Assembly: GCA_029257405.1 (NCBI GenBank)
Contig: JARIBO010000055.1
Location: forward strand, 186,001-250,000
DNA length: 64,000 bases
Origin: Caryophanales bacterium
GTDB lineage: Bacteria > Bacillota > Bacilli > Bacillales > Amphibacillaceae
Direction of reading: 5' to 3'
Positions 8,311 to 18,744 of the stretch are shown piece by piece; the stretch's first letter is position 1, and the number at the start of each line of letters is the position of its first letter. The notes beneath the pieces are model-generated. The model was not told the DNA's origin. It saw only the letters and a list, made by a program, of their open reading frames with translations, and searched no databases. Position numbers and translations under genes: made by a program.

Positions 8311-10269
8311 GTGGTAAATTTGTCTTATCAAACAAACGAAGCTGAAACTATTTTTGGGTCAGAAAAAAAAGATTTAAAAAGTAATAGCTTTCTTTCAAAA
8401 ATCTATGAAAATAGAGAGATTATTGCTGCTTTAATAAGTGGAGCAATTATCTTAACTATTTGGCTGTTCAAATCATCAATTGAACCCAACCATCCTGGAT
8501 TATGGGCGGGACTTCATATAACTGCTTTTGTTATCGGCGGATATGCTCAAGCTAAAGAAGGTATTACAGATACGATTAAAAATAAAGAATTAAACGTAGA
8601 ATTACTAATGGTTTTTGCAGCTATCGGTGCTTCTGCTATTGGGTATTGGACTGAAGGAGCTATTTTAATCTTTATTTTTGCTGTTGCTGGAGCTCTTGAG
8701 ACATACACTTTAAATAAAAGTAGTCATGAAATTTCTGCTTTAATGAAACTTCAACCAGAAGAAGCAACTTTACTTCTTAATCACTACGAAAAAGTTGTTC
8801 CAGTCAGCCAATTAAAAGTGAATGATCATATTTTAGTTTTAGCAAGTGATCGCATTCCGGCTGACGGTAAAATTATAAAAGGAAGTACATCTGTAGATGA
8901 AAGTGCAATTACAGGCGAGTCTCTTCCCGTAACCAAAACTTTAAATAACGAAGTTTTTGCAGGGACAGTCGCATTAAACGGAACGATTACTGTGGAAGTA
9001 ACTAAACCTGCAAGTGAAACAGTTTTCCAAAAAATTATTCAAATGGTGCAAACAGCTCAAGATGAAAAACCACCGACTCAGTTATTTATTGAAAAATTTG
9101 AAGATGTTTATGTCAAAGTTGTCTTAGCTGCAGTTATTCTTATGATATTTTTACCGACCTTTTTATTTGATTGGACATTTGATATGAGTATTTACCGGGC
9201 AATGGTTCTGTTAGTCGTTGCTTCACCATGTGCCCTTGTCGCATCTGTTATGCCAGCAACTTTATCTGCCATTTCAAATAGTGCTAAACATAACGTTTTA
9301 TTTAAAGGCGGAATTCACTTAGAAAATATCAGTGAAATAAATGTGATGGCTTTTGATAAAACAGGTACGCTCACAAATGGTACACCTGCAGTAACAGATA
9401 CATTAATCCATCCTGATTATAATCCTAAAAAAATTCATGAAATTGTTGGAGCTATAGAAAGTGAGTCAACACATCCACTCGCTCGTGCACTAACAACTTT
9501 TAGTTTAGACACTATCAAGCAAGATAGCTTTTCTGTCGAAGTGTCTGAGATGAAGACTGTCTCAGGTAAAGGTGTAATTGGAACGATTGATAATGAAGAA
9601 TGGTTTATCGGAAAAGAATATCTTTCAAATAATACGACAGATCCCTTTTATGGAGATCAAGTTGCAAAACTAGCAAGCGGCGGGAAAACAGTTGTTTTTG
9701 TTAGTCATAACAATGAAGTTGTCGCACTCTATGCGCTAAAAGATACAATTAGAACAGATGCGGTAGAAGCAATTAAATCACTTCATAAACATGGCATAAA
9801 AACGGTCATGCTTACGGGTGACAATGAATTAACTGCTAAGGCAGTCGCAGAAGAATTAGGTATTGAAGATTATATCGCTGAATGTTTACCTGATGAAAAA
9901 GTAGAAGAAATTAAAATTTTAATGCAAAATGGTAATAAAGTAGCGATGATTGGTGATGGAATTAATGATGCACCTGCTTTAGCTACAGCTGACCTTGGAA
10001 TAGCCATGGGTGAAGGTACAGACGTTGCACTTGAAACAGCTGATATGGTTTTAATGAGAAATGACCTTAACCGAATTACAGATACAATAAAACTTTCAAA
10101 TAGAATGAATAGAATTGTTAAACAAAATATTTACTTTTCAGTTTCTGTTATTGGGCTTCTAATCATTTCAAATTTCTTCCAATTAATTGACTTACCTTTA
10201 GGTGTTATTGGACATGAAGGAAGTACTATTCTCGTCATATTAAACGGACTAAGACTCTTAAAAAGTTAA
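8311..10269 (+). CDS. pfeT: P1B4-type heavy-metal P-ATPase (PfeT/ZosA-like, probable Fe(II) exporter)
   Basis: DKTGTLTNG, SPC metal motif (VVASPCALVA), HEGST in last TM; no CxxC N-terminal metal domain. Likely start TTG at 8320 behind GGAG. Confidence 0.8.
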   Translation: MVNLSYQTNEAETIFGSEKKDLKSNSFLSKIYENREIIAALISGAIILTIWLFKSSIEPNHPGLWAGLHITAFVIGGYAQAKEGITDTIKNKELNVELLMVFAAIGASAIGYWTEGAILIFIFAVAGALETYTLNKSSHEISALMKLQPEEATLLLNHYEKVVPVSQLKVNDHILVLASDRIPADGKIIKGSTSVDESAITGESLPVTKTLNNEVFAGTVALNGTITVEVTKPASETVFQKIIQMVQTAQDEKPPTQLFIEKFEDVYVKVVLAAVILMIFLPTFLFDWTFDMSIYRAMVLLVVASPCALVASVMPATLSAISNSAKHNVLFKGGIHLENISEINVMAFDKTGTLTNGTPAVTDTLIHPDYNPKKIHEIVGAIESESTHPLARALTTFSLDTIKQDSFSVEVSEMKTVSGKGVIGTIDNEEWFIGKEYLSNNTTDPFYGDQVAKLASGGKTVVFVSHNNEVVALYALKDTIRTDAVEAIKSLHKHGIKTVMLTGDNELTAKAVAEELGIEDYIAECLPDEKVEEIKILMQNGNKVAMIGDGINDAPALATADLGIAMGEGTDVALETADMVLMRNDLNRITDTIKLSNRMNRIVKQNIYFSVSVIGLLIISNFFQLIDLPLGVIGHEGSTILVILNGLRLLKS

Positions 10270-10270
10270 A

Positions 10271-10312
10271 AAAAGCATCGTTGATTAAGAAATCTTAATC
10301 AACGATGCTTTT
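10271..10312. terminator. Bidirectional intrinsic terminator
   Basis: Perfect 20-bp inverted repeat AAAAGCATCGTTGATTAAGA-AA-TCTTAATCAACGATGCTTTT. Confidence 0.9.
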
Positions 10313-11184
10313 TATATTTGGTACTCAAGTTCTGGGTGATACACTTCTTCATTATGTCGCTTAATTAAAACAGCATTAATAATTCCACCAAGCATAATGA
10401 TAATACCTGATAAGTAAAACCATAACATGAGAACAATAACTGTTCCAAGGCTTCCATAAGTAGCTGAGAAATTACCTAACGTACTTACATAGTATGAGAA
10501 CCCTAATGATACAATTTGCCAACTAAAGGTAGCAAATACTACTCCCCAAAATGCTTCTCGCAGTTTTATTTTTTTATTAGGTGCTAATGTATAAAGTACA
10601 TAAAGCACAATAAAGAGAATAACTGAAGAAAGTGTCCATCTTAACGCATTCCATACTTGAACAAATCCATCAGACATATTTATAAATGAGAAAACAAATT
10701 CTCCAATTGCTTTACCAAATATAGGTAGTAACAAAGCAACTGCTATTGTAAGTACAAGTGCGATTGTTAAACCGATAGAAATTGCACGACTTACTATAAA
10801 TGACCGATCTTCTTTTACATTATATGCTTTATTAAAAGCTAGGGTTAAAGCATTTACACCTTTTGAAGCGGTCCAAATCGCACCAATAATACTAATTGAT
10901 AAGAGACCACCACTTTGATTGTTTAGCAAGTTCGTTAAATTACTTTCTAACATACTAGAAACTTCCTCTGGTAAATATGTATCTAAAAATCCGAGTACTG
11001 AATCACTTTCAAGAGGTAGGTAACCTAGTAAGGTAACTAAGAATAAGAGAAATGGAAAGAGCGATAATAAAAAGAAATAAGCGAGTTGTGCTGACATGCC
11101 TGTAACATCTACATTATTAAAACGCTTATAGACTTCTTTTCCAAATTCGATTATTTTTTTCATATCATTAATTCCTTTCTTCAC
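10312..11184 (-). CDS. YihY/virulence factor BrkB family membrane protein
   Basis: 290 aa, SAQLAYFFLLSLFPFLLFLVTLLGYLP; YGSLGTVIVLMLWFYLSGIIIMLGGIINA. Confidence 0.9.
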   Translation of the reverse strand: MKKGINDMKKIIEFGKEVYKRFNNVDVTGMSAQLAYFFLLSLFPFLLFLVTLLGYLPLESDSVLGFLDTYLPEEVSSMLESNLTNLLNNQSGGLLSISIIGAIWTASKGVNALTLAFNKAYNVKEDRSFIVSRAISIGLTIALVLTIAVALLLPIFGKAIGEFVFSFINMSDGFVQVWNALRWTLSSVILFIVLYVLYTLAPNKKIKLREAFWGVVFATFSWQIVSLGFSYYVSTLGNFSATYGSLGTVIVLMLWFYLSGIIIMLGGIINAVLIKRHNEEVYHPELEYQI

Positions 11185-11185
11185 A

Positions 11186-11479
11186 TCAATTCAATTTCTT
11201 TTGATCCTCACGTCGAATGTCATTAATTGTACTTTCAACTTGATCTACTGCATTAAGTGTTCCGTCTAAAGAACTAGATGCTTTTTCTGCAGTTTCTATA
11301 ATTGTTGATTGTAATTTGCGAATTGATTGTGTGGGGTTCTGTACAACATACCCCATTTGACCCTTAGCTAAACTTATTTCAGTTTTAACATATTCACGTG
11401 TTTCTTTTTTGAGTAGACTAACTGCACCACCAACAATAGCTCCAAGAACAACACTTGTAATTAAATTTCTTTTACCCAT
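11186..11479 (-). CDS. YtxH-like protein
   Basis: 97 aa, GAIVGGAVSLLKKETREYVK N-terminal glycine-zipper and coiled coil. Confidence 0.6.
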   Translation of the reverse strand: MGKRNLITSVVLGAIVGGAVSLLKKETREYVKTEISLAKGQMGYVVQNPTQSIRKLQSTIIETAEKASSSLDGTLNAVDQVESTINDIRREDQKKLN

Positions 11480-11958
11480 TATTTCTCACTCTTTTCTATA
11501 GTTTTTTTTATTATTTTAATTAACTCTTTAACACCTTCATGAACCAACTCATATGTGTAATTAAAATCTCCTGTAAAATACGGATCAGGAACATTCTTCA
11601 CACTTGAGTTTTTAATTAAATCAGTTAGTTTCTTGAAGACCACATCATCTGGAACGTTTAACTCGTTTGTAATATCTTTAACATTTTGATCATCCATAGC
11701 AATGATATAATCAAAATCTGTAAAATCAGTTTGTTTAATTTGCCTAGCCACCATATTTTCATAAGATATACCATATTCATCTAAAATTTCTTGTGTTCCT
11801 TCGTGTGGCTTTTTTCCTATGTGCCAAGCAGCTGTACCTGATGAATCGACATGTACTTTTTCTGCTAAACCTTCTTTAGCAACTTCATCACGAAATATCG
11901 CTTCAGCCATTGGAGACCTACAAATATTTCCTAAACAAACAAATAAAACATTAATCAT
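11479..11958 (-). CDS. ptpA: Low-molecular-weight protein tyrosine phosphatase
   Basis: VLFVCLGNICRSPMAEAIF (CX5R) and VPDPYF general-acid loop. Confidence 0.93.
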   Translation of the reverse strand: MINVLFVCLGNICRSPMAEAIFRDEVAKEGLAEKVHVDSSGTAAWHIGKKPHEGTQEILDEYGISYENMVARQIKQTDFTDFDYIIAMDDQNVKDITNELNVPDDVVFKKLTDLIKNSSVKNVPDPYFTGDFNYTYELVHEGVKELIKIIKKTIEKSEK

Positions 11959-11977
11959 TAAAGCTTAGCTCCTTCCT

Positions 11978-12646
11978 TTAATTAGCAATGGATTTAATAC
12001 AACCTTCATCTTTGTTTTTTACATAGTTTACATGATTACTTACAGTATACGATGTTAACTTTTCATTTTCTATATTTTGTAAAAAATCGTGTGCTTCAAA
12101 TTCATTTTTAAGTGAATGATTAATCCAGTTATCTTCTTGATCTGCAGGAAGTACTATGGGCATACGCGGGTGAATTTGTTGCATAAATGAGTCTGAATCT
12201 TTTGTAAGTATTGTACACGAATGAATAATTTCTTCACCTGAATGCCATGTATCAAATAAACCGGCAAACGCAAATAGTTCTCTATTTTTTACTTGGATCC
12301 TCTCTGGGCGTTTATCTGTACTTCCTTTTCTCCATTCATAAAAACTATCTGCAATAATAAGACATCTTTTTCTATTCATCAGTGATTTAAAACTTGGTAA
12401 TTTGTGAGCTGTTTCACTTCGTGCATTAATCAGATTAAAACTTGAACTTGAGTCTTTTGACCACGACGGGACAAGACCCCATTTCAAATATCCAGCATGC
12501 TTTTTTGAACCATTATATATTACTGCTAACACATCTTCTGTTGGTGCAATATTATATTGTGGTTCATGTAAATCAAACTCATTTTTTGTATTAAATCGCT
12601 GTTGAATTGATTGTTTATTACTGATTAATGTAAACCGTCCGCACAT
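11978..12646 (-). CDS. SOS response-associated peptidase (SRAP/YedK/HMCES family)
   Basis: MCGRFTLIS start (catalytic Cys2), YNIAPTE, FYEW, HPRMP motifs. Confidence 0.93.
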   Translation of the reverse strand: MCGRFTLISNKQSIQQRFNTKNEFDLHEPQYNIAPTEDVLAVIYNGSKKHAGYLKWGLVPSWSKDSSSSFNLINARSETAHKLPSFKSLMNRKRCLIIADSFYEWRKGSTDKRPERIQVKNRELFAFAGLFDTWHSGEEIIHSCTILTKDSDSFMQQIHPRMPIVLPADQEDNWINHSLKNEFEAHDFLQNIENEKLTSYTVSNHVNYVKNKDEGCIKSIAN

Positions 12647-12666
12647 TTTTAAACACCTCCGAAATT

Positions 12667-13158
12667 TTAATCAAGATGAATAACATAAGTGTTACCTATC
12701 ATATCATGAATGCCTTGTTTTTTTGGTGTAAATGCGACAACTAAATAAATTAATTTTAAAATAAATATTGTATTATAAATAAAACGTCCGACAACTTCAC
12801 GGAAAAATAAATCAAACCACGAGAGCTTTTCATTATTTTCAGAGATAACTTTTAAATTAAATATCATTTTACCTAATGTTTGCCCTGTTGTTTTAGTCAT
12901 AATTAAAAAATAACTATAGTAGATAATACCAACAACGATTGCTTTAGCAGTCCAAACACCGAAAAGAGAAAAGCTTGAAAAACTATCTGCAAGTGATAAA
13001 ACACTGGTAAACAGACCACTTATACTAAAGATGACAATCGCGTCGATTAAATATGCCCAAAAACGCATCCAAAATCCAGCAAATTTTAAATTATCATTTA
13101 CAATATAAGTCGTTTTATCTTCTTTGATGTGTTTACTTTCTAACATAAGTTCATCCAT
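12667..13158 (-). CDS. RDD family membrane protein
   Basis: FAGFWMRFWAYLIDAIVI; TGQTLGKMIFNLKVI. Confidence 0.85.
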   Translation of the reverse strand: MDELMLESKHIKEDKTTYIVNDNLKFAGFWMRFWAYLIDAIVIFSISGLFTSVLSLADSFSSFSLFGVWTAKAIVVGIIYYSYFLIMTKTTGQTLGKMIFNLKVISENNEKLSWFDLFFREVVGRFIYNTIFILKLIYLVVAFTPKKQGIHDMIGNTYVIHLD

Positions 13159-13172
13159 TTTTTAACCCTCCT

Positions 13173-14186
13173 TTAATTACTATATAAATACATTGCACGT
13201 GGATTTTCCGAATGACCTAGTGATGTTATCAATTCGATTAATTGATGTTCTTCACCTTTAAATAAGTTTTCAGCATTCATTAATAAACCACTTAAAAATA
13301 CTTGTTTTTCTCCATACTCAAAAACTTGCGCATTTTCTAATCCTTCTGTTTCTTGTAAATCTAATAAAGCATCTTCAAATGATCCTACTTCATCAATTAA
13401 TTTATTTTCTTTTGCTTGTTTACCTGTGTAAATTCTACCATCTGCTAATTCTCTAACCTTAGCTTCATCCATCCCACGACCGTCGACAACTATTTTCACA
13501 AAATCATCATACATTTCATCAACCATTGATTGAAAAATACCTTCTTCTTCATCTGTCATGTCGCGTGTTGGTGATCCAATATCTTTATGTTTACCACTCG
13601 TAATCGTATCGAATTCAACACCATGTTTTTCAGCAAATTTACTAAAGTTAATACCTTGGATAATGACTCCTATTGAACCTGTTATTGTTGCTGGATCAGC
13701 ATATATTTTATCTGCTGGAGCTGCAACATAATAACCACCTGACGCTGCTGTGTTACCCATTGAAACGTAAAACGGCTTTTCATACTCGTCTTTTAATTCA
13801 ACTAATTGACGATGAATTTCCGCACTTTCAACAACGCCGCCACCTGGCGAGTCAACTTTTAAGATAACTGCTTCAACGCTATCGTCTGTAGCTGCACGAT
13901 CAATTGAAGTTAAAAATTCCTGATAAGGGTCCCCACCGAAAAGTCCTTCTTGACCAGTATCTTGAATGACACCATCTAAAGAAAGTACAGCGATTCTTTT
14001 ATCTAAATCTCCTTCTACAATTGTTGTTTCAAAACTTTCATTCAATGCTTCATCTAACGTTTTTTCAAAACTAAAAGCTCCACTTAATGCTGCTGTTACT
14101 AACTGAAAGCCTATTGACACAAATAGTAGTAATACAGCTGCAGCTATTGCTAACCATCTTTTTGTATTCATTACATACCCCTCCAT
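13173..14186 (-). CDS. sppA: Signal peptide peptidase SppA
   Basis: VDSPGGGVVESAEI, AASGGYYVAAPADKIYADPATITGSIGVI; likely start MNTKRW at 14171. Confidence 0.93.
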   Translation of the reverse strand: MEGYVMNTKRWLAIAAAVLLLFVSIGFQLVTAALSGAFSFEKTLDEALNESFETTIVEGDLDKRIAVLSLDGVIQDTGQEGLFGGDPYQEFLTSIDRAATDDSVEAVILKVDSPGGGVVESAEIHRQLVELKDEYEKPFYVSMGNTAASGGYYVAAPADKIYADPATITGSIGVIIQGINFSKFAEKHGVEFDTITSGKHKDIGSPTRDMTDEEEGIFQSMVDEMYDDFVKIVVDGRGMDEAKVRELADGRIYTGKQAKENKLIDEVGSFEDALLDLQETEGLENAQVFEYGEKQVFLSGLLMNAENLFKGEEHQLIELITSLGHSENPRAMYLYSN

Positions 14187-14252
14187 TATAATTTATAAAC
14201 TATTTACTAGTTTAACATACCAAGATAGACTTTGACGACATTTCATCATTAG

Positions 14253-14300
14253 TTTCTCAAACAAAAAACACTCTACTCAGAGTGTTTTTTGTTTGAGAAA
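14253..14300. terminator. Terminator overlapping cydC 3' end
   Basis: 22-bp perfect inverted repeat TTTCTCAAACAAAAAACACTCT-actc-AGAGTGTTTTTTGTTTGAGAAA containing the cydC stop codon. Confidence 0.8.
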
Positions 14301-16013
14301 AACGCCATCGTCCATCTCATATAATTTTTTATAATATGCATTTGTTTTAAGTAAATCGTCATGCCTACCGTACATTTTTGTTTTCCCATCTTCAAGAAAC
14401 ATGACTTGGTCCATCATTTCTGCTCCAGCTAAGTGGTGCGTAACCCAAATAACCGTTTTTTCTTTAGCTCCTAGTATTAATGTTTCTAATAATTCTTTTT
14501 CTGTAATTGGATCTAAACCAATGGTCGGTTCATCCATAATAATAATCGGTGTATCTTGGAGTAAAATACGAGCAAATGCAATTCTTTGTCTTTCTCCACC
14601 TGAAAAGCGCTGTCCCATTTCTTCAACATGCGTATTAAGACCTTCTGGTAAGCTCCCAATAAGTTCATTTAATTGTGCTTGTTCAATCACCTTATTTACT
14701 TCTTGTTCTGTTGCTTCTGGACGAGCAATTTTTATATTATTTAAAATTGATGTGTTAAATAAATGTGGCTTTTGATTTAAAACAGCTACAGCTTCTGCTA
14801 AATAGTCTGACTTCATCTTAACCCCATTAATTTTAACTTCTCCTGTGTCAGGTTTTATTACACCTGCAATTAATTTAAGTAACGTTGATTTTCCTGTTCC
14901 ACTTTTACCTAATATAGCTAACTTTTCACCTGGGGAAACAGTTAAATTTAAATGATTAACTGCTTTACTTTCAGTCGTGTCATAACTATAAGAAACATCT
15001 CTTAAAACAACTTCAGCATTTTCTAATTTGCCAGTAAAACTTATTCGCTCTTCATCTAAAACTTTAGAAGTACCTTCTATTTCATCCATCCTATTTAATG
15101 AATCTACATATGTGGGTACCTCTTCAATCGCTTCAGATACGGGAATGAGCGCATCGGTAATTGTAAATGTCATTAATACGAATGCTGCGATTAATGTCGC
15201 AGTAATTGACCCTTCTTCTGTTTGAATATTAGACCAAAGTAACATTAATATTATCGCAACACTCGCTGAAAGTCGTAAAATACCTTCTTTAAAATGACGC
15301 CACTTTTGAATTTTTTTCTCTACAGTAACTAATTCTTTATTTTCTCTAGCAAATTCATTTATCACTTCATCTTTTCGACCACTTGCTAGCCAGTCTACTT
15401 GACCATAAACACCATCAGTTAAATGACGATACATTCGATTTCTTTTTTGCTTTAAATTAGTAAAGTTTATTTTATTCTTTTTATAAGATAAATAAGGCAT
15501 TAAGAATAAAATAACACCTAAGACAAGCATCATCAATACCATAAACACTAAATCAAAAGCACCAATCACCGCGATAAATATCGTATAAATAACTAATCCG
15601 ATAATACTCGGAAAAGCCGTTTTAATATAAAAGTCTTGTAGTCTTTCAATATCATCTGAGAGAACACCTAAAATATCGCCTGTTTGATATTTCTTTTTTA
15701 AATGAAATGTTTGTGATTCAAGTATGCCATATAGACGTTCTCGTAAATTTCCTAAAATCCGTAAAACGATATTATGGCCAAGTAACTTTTCCAAATATGG
15801 AAATACAGCCTGTGCAATACTAAATGATCTTACTGCCACAATCGGTACATAAACGATTAATATATTAACTGGTTGAAGCGATGATTTAGATATTAAATAA
15901 CCAGAAACAAATAATAACATTGCTCCTGAGGTAACACCGAGGAAACCAAAAAGGATGGTTAAACTAATTTGGCCTTTATACTTTTTCAAATAAGGTTTAA
16001 TCCACTTATTCAA
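14277..16013 (-). CDS. cydC: Thiol reductant ABC exporter subunit CydC
   Basis: ABC TM domain + GKSGTGKSTLLK Walker A, FSGGERQRIAFARI signature. Confidence 0.88.
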   Translation of the reverse strand: MNKWIKPYLKKYKGQISLTILFGFLGVTSGAMLLFVSGYLISKSSLQPVNILIVYVPIVAVRSFSIAQAVFPYLEKLLGHNIVLRILGNLRERLYGILESQTFHLKKKYQTGDILGVLSDDIERLQDFYIKTAFPSIIGLVIYTIFIAVIGAFDLVFMVLMMLVLGVILFLMPYLSYKKNKINFTNLKQKRNRMYRHLTDGVYGQVDWLASGRKDEVINEFARENKELVTVEKKIQKWRHFKEGILRLSASVAIILMLLWSNIQTEEGSITATLIAAFVLMTFTITDALIPVSEAIEEVPTYVDSLNRMDEIEGTSKVLDEERISFTGKLENAEVVLRDVSYSYDTTESKAVNHLNLTVSPGEKLAILGKSGTGKSTLLKLIAGVIKPDTGEVKINGVKMKSDYLAEAVAVLNQKPHLFNTSILNNIKIARPEATEQEVNKVIEQAQLNELIGSLPEGLNTHVEEMGQRFSGGERQRIAFARILLQDTPIIIMDEPTIGLDPITEKELLETLILGAKEKTVIWVTHHLAGAEMMDQVMFLEDGKTKMYGRHDDLLKTNAYYKKLYEMDDGVFLKQKTL

Positions 16014-17731
16014 GTTAAGTCCCTCCTCTTACGATTATTTAATAGTTGATATGCTTCACTTGTTTCACTTAGGTCAGTTTCTTTCCCTTGGGCAATAATC
16101 TGACCCTCATCTAGTAAGTAAATATACTCTAAATCTTGCATCCAATGTAACCGGTGTGTTGCAATAATCATTAATTTATCTTTGAATAATTCTAAAACAA
16201 CTTGTTTAATATCGTATTCTGTTTCAATATCTAAGTGTGCTGTTGGTTCATCTAATAATATAATTGGTTTATCACTTAATAAAGCTCTCGCCATTGCGAC
16301 TCTTTGTTCTTGACCACCACTTAAACTACGCCCACTCTCACCAATCAATTCATCCATGCCATTTGGCAATTCATTTACAAATTCATTTAAACCAATTTGC
16401 TTAATAATTTTATCAACTGACGCTTTACTTGCTGTTGGTTGATAAAATCGAATATTATCATAAATTGATGCTGGAAAAATATAAGGGTGTTGTGGAATAT
16501 ATGCAATATTTTCAAACCAAGCTTCATCATGCAATGTTTTAAATTCTTCTTGATTAACTTTAATTGTACCTTCTGTAATTTCTGTACGTCCTGCAAGAAC
16601 GTTAATTAAAGTTGATTTTCCTGCACCACTCGCTCCTATTAACCCAATTAAGCCTTTGTTAGGTAAATTTATATTAATATCCTTTAAAAGGATTGCATCA
16701 TTAATTTGATAATCTACATGTGTTAATTTGAGTTCACTTTCTGACTTCCACGTTAAATTTTCAGTATGATTTAATGTAAGTGTCTTACTTTCTTCAATAA
16801 ATTGATCAATATCTTGCATCGCAAGTTGACCGTCTAATGTAGCATGAAAATCTTTTCCAACATCCTTAATTGGTGAATAGTATTCAGGTGCTAAGATTAA
16901 GATAGTTAATGCTGGTAATAAAAGAATAACGCCATCAATTAAACGTAAACCCAACCCTACTGCAACAAAAGCGATTGATAAACTTGTAAAGAAATCTAAA
17001 GCAAAAGATGAAAGAAAAGCGAATGTTAATGTTTTCATTGTTGCTTTACGATAAGATTCACTAACTTCTTCAATGCTTGCTTTATGTTCTTTACTTTTAC
17101 CTAAATAACTTAACGTTTCTAATCCTTTTAAAGAATCCACAAAATGGTTTGAAAGTAGCCTATATGTTTCATATTGTTTATCAGCTTGCTTTTCTGCGGT
17201 TACGCCGAGTAAAATCATGAAAATAATGACAATCGGTACAGTAATCACTAATATAAGAGCTGAAATAAAATCTTGTAAATAAACGACGACTAAAACTGTA
17301 ATGGGAATAATAAATGTTTTTAGCATTCTAATACTTATAATTTCTAGATATGCTTTTAATTGATCAATACCTTCAATTGCTAATGTGACTAATCGGCCAG
17401 TTCCTTCATTTTGTAGCGTTTGCGAACGATTTGTAAAATATGCATCCATTAACTCACTACGTAACATCGTTCCAATTTTTTCAGCGTAATTTTCAGCCAA
17501 ATGAATTTGCCATTGATTTAAACCATATCTTATTAAAAATGCGATAAAGAAAAACAACATCTCAATAAATACTTCAGTAACCGGAATTCTATCAAATAAA
17601 AGCACGATTGCCCGAGCTAAAAATGTAGCTTGGGCAACAATGCTCATTGCTTCTAAAATAATTAAAAGCAATAATTTTATATGAAGATTACGGCTACCCG
17701 GATAGGTAGGTAGTCCTCTTTTTCTTTTCAT
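16010..17731 (-). CDS. cydD: Thiol reductant ABC exporter subunit CydD
   Basis: GASGAGKSTLINVLAG, LSGGQEQRVAMARALL; 4-nt overlap with cydC. Confidence 0.88.
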   Translation of the reverse strand: MKRKRGLPTYPGSRNLHIKLLLLIILEAMSIVAQATFLARAIVLLFDRIPVTEVFIEMLFFFIAFLIRYGLNQWQIHLAENYAEKIGTMLRSELMDAYFTNRSQTLQNEGTGRLVTLAIEGIDQLKAYLEIISIRMLKTFIIPITVLVVVYLQDFISALILVITVPIVIIFMILLGVTAEKQADKQYETYRLLSNHFVDSLKGLETLSYLGKSKEHKASIEEVSESYRKATMKTLTFAFLSSFALDFFTSLSIAFVAVGLGLRLIDGVILLLPALTILILAPEYYSPIKDVGKDFHATLDGQLAMQDIDQFIEESKTLTLNHTENLTWKSESELKLTHVDYQINDAILLKDININLPNKGLIGLIGASGAGKSTLINVLAGRTEITEGTIKVNQEEFKTLHDEAWFENIAYIPQHPYIFPASIYDNIRFYQPTASKASVDKIIKQIGLNEFVNELPNGMDELIGESGRSLSGGQEQRVAMARALLSDKPIILLDEPTAHLDIETEYDIKQVVLELFKDKLMIIATHRLHWMQDLEYIYLLDEGQIIAQGKETDLSETSEAYQLLNNRKRRDLT

Positions 17732-18744
17732 TAATATTCCAACTCGTCGTCTTTGGTAATACGTTTTCTAAAGATATAATAACTCCATGCCGTATATCCT
17801 AGAACAAATGGTAATAAAGCAAGTGAGAAATAACTCATAAGTTTCAATGTATAAGCACCTGATGCTGCGTTATAAATCGTTAAACTATTTGCATCTGAAA
17901 TCGAGCTAATCAGTACTCTTGGATACATTCCGATAAATACACTCGAAATGAGTAAGATAATAGTCATGCTCGTTAGTGTAAATGCCATTTTATCTTTTCT
18001 TTTAACATTTAATATACTTGATAGAAGTAAAGCGACCCAAGCAAGTAGCGGTAAAATAATCCACGCTGTACCATGATAAACAAAGATATCTGTTTTAATC
18101 ATTGCCCAAATAGCAAACCCTAAAACTAAAACAAGCGTTATGGGTGCAATTGTTCTTCCTACTTTTCTAGCACGTTCTTGCATGTCTCCTGTTGTTCTAA
18201 GTGTTAAAAACTGGAGACCGTGCGTTGTTGTTAAACTTAAGAACATAATTCCACCTAGTAAAGCAAATGGATTTAAGAAAAATAAGAAACCTGTTTGCAT
18301 TTCCATATCAGCATCGATTGGCATTCCTATCATAAAGTTAGCTAAAACAACTCCCCATAAAACAGGAGGAACGATACTTCCGATAAAAATACCCCAGTCC
18401 CATGTTTTACGCCATTTAATATGGTCTATTTGTCCGCGGAACTCAAATGCAACACCACGAAGGATTAAGACAAGTAACATAAAGACTAGTGGAATATAAA
18501 ATCCACTAAACATCGTCGCATACCAATGTGGGAAGGCAGCAAACATTGCACCACCTGCTGTAATTAACCACACTTCGTTCGCATCCCAGTAAGGTCCAAT
18601 TGTATTAATATAAACCCGTCTTTCTTGATTATTTTTACCAAGAAATTTTGCAACTGTCCCAACACCAAAATCAAAACCTTCAAGTACGAAAAAACCGACA
18701 AACAATACTGCTATTAATAAATACCATAATTGATTAAGATCCAA
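17731..18744 (-). CDS. cydB: Cytochrome bd ubiquinol oxidase subunit II
   Basis: DLNQLWYLLIAVLFVGFFVLEGFDFGVG; TTG start (18742-18744) behind AAAGGAGGTGCGAATA, overlapping the cydA 3' end. Confidence 0.93.
   Translation of the reverse strand: MDLNQLWYLLIAVLFVGFFVLEGFDFGVGTVAKFLGKNNQERRVYINTIGPYWDANEVWLITAGGAMFAAFPHWYATMFSGFYIPLVFMLLVLILRGVAFEFRGQIDHIKWRKTWDWGIFIGSIVPPVLWGVVLANFMIGMPIDADMEMQTGFLFFLNPFALLGGIMFLSLTTTHGLQFLTLRTTGDMQERARKVGRTIAPITLVLVLGFAIWAMIKTDIFVYHGTAWIILPLLAWVALLLSSILNVKRKDKMAFTLTSMTIILLISSVFIGMYPRVLISSISDANSLTIYNAASGAYTLKLMSYFSLALLPFVLGYTAWSYYIFRKRITKDDELEY

Noticed and set aside
14401-14775. 124-aa plus-strand ORF antisense to cydC
   Set aside because: Reads through conserved Walker/signature codons of cydC; no independent support
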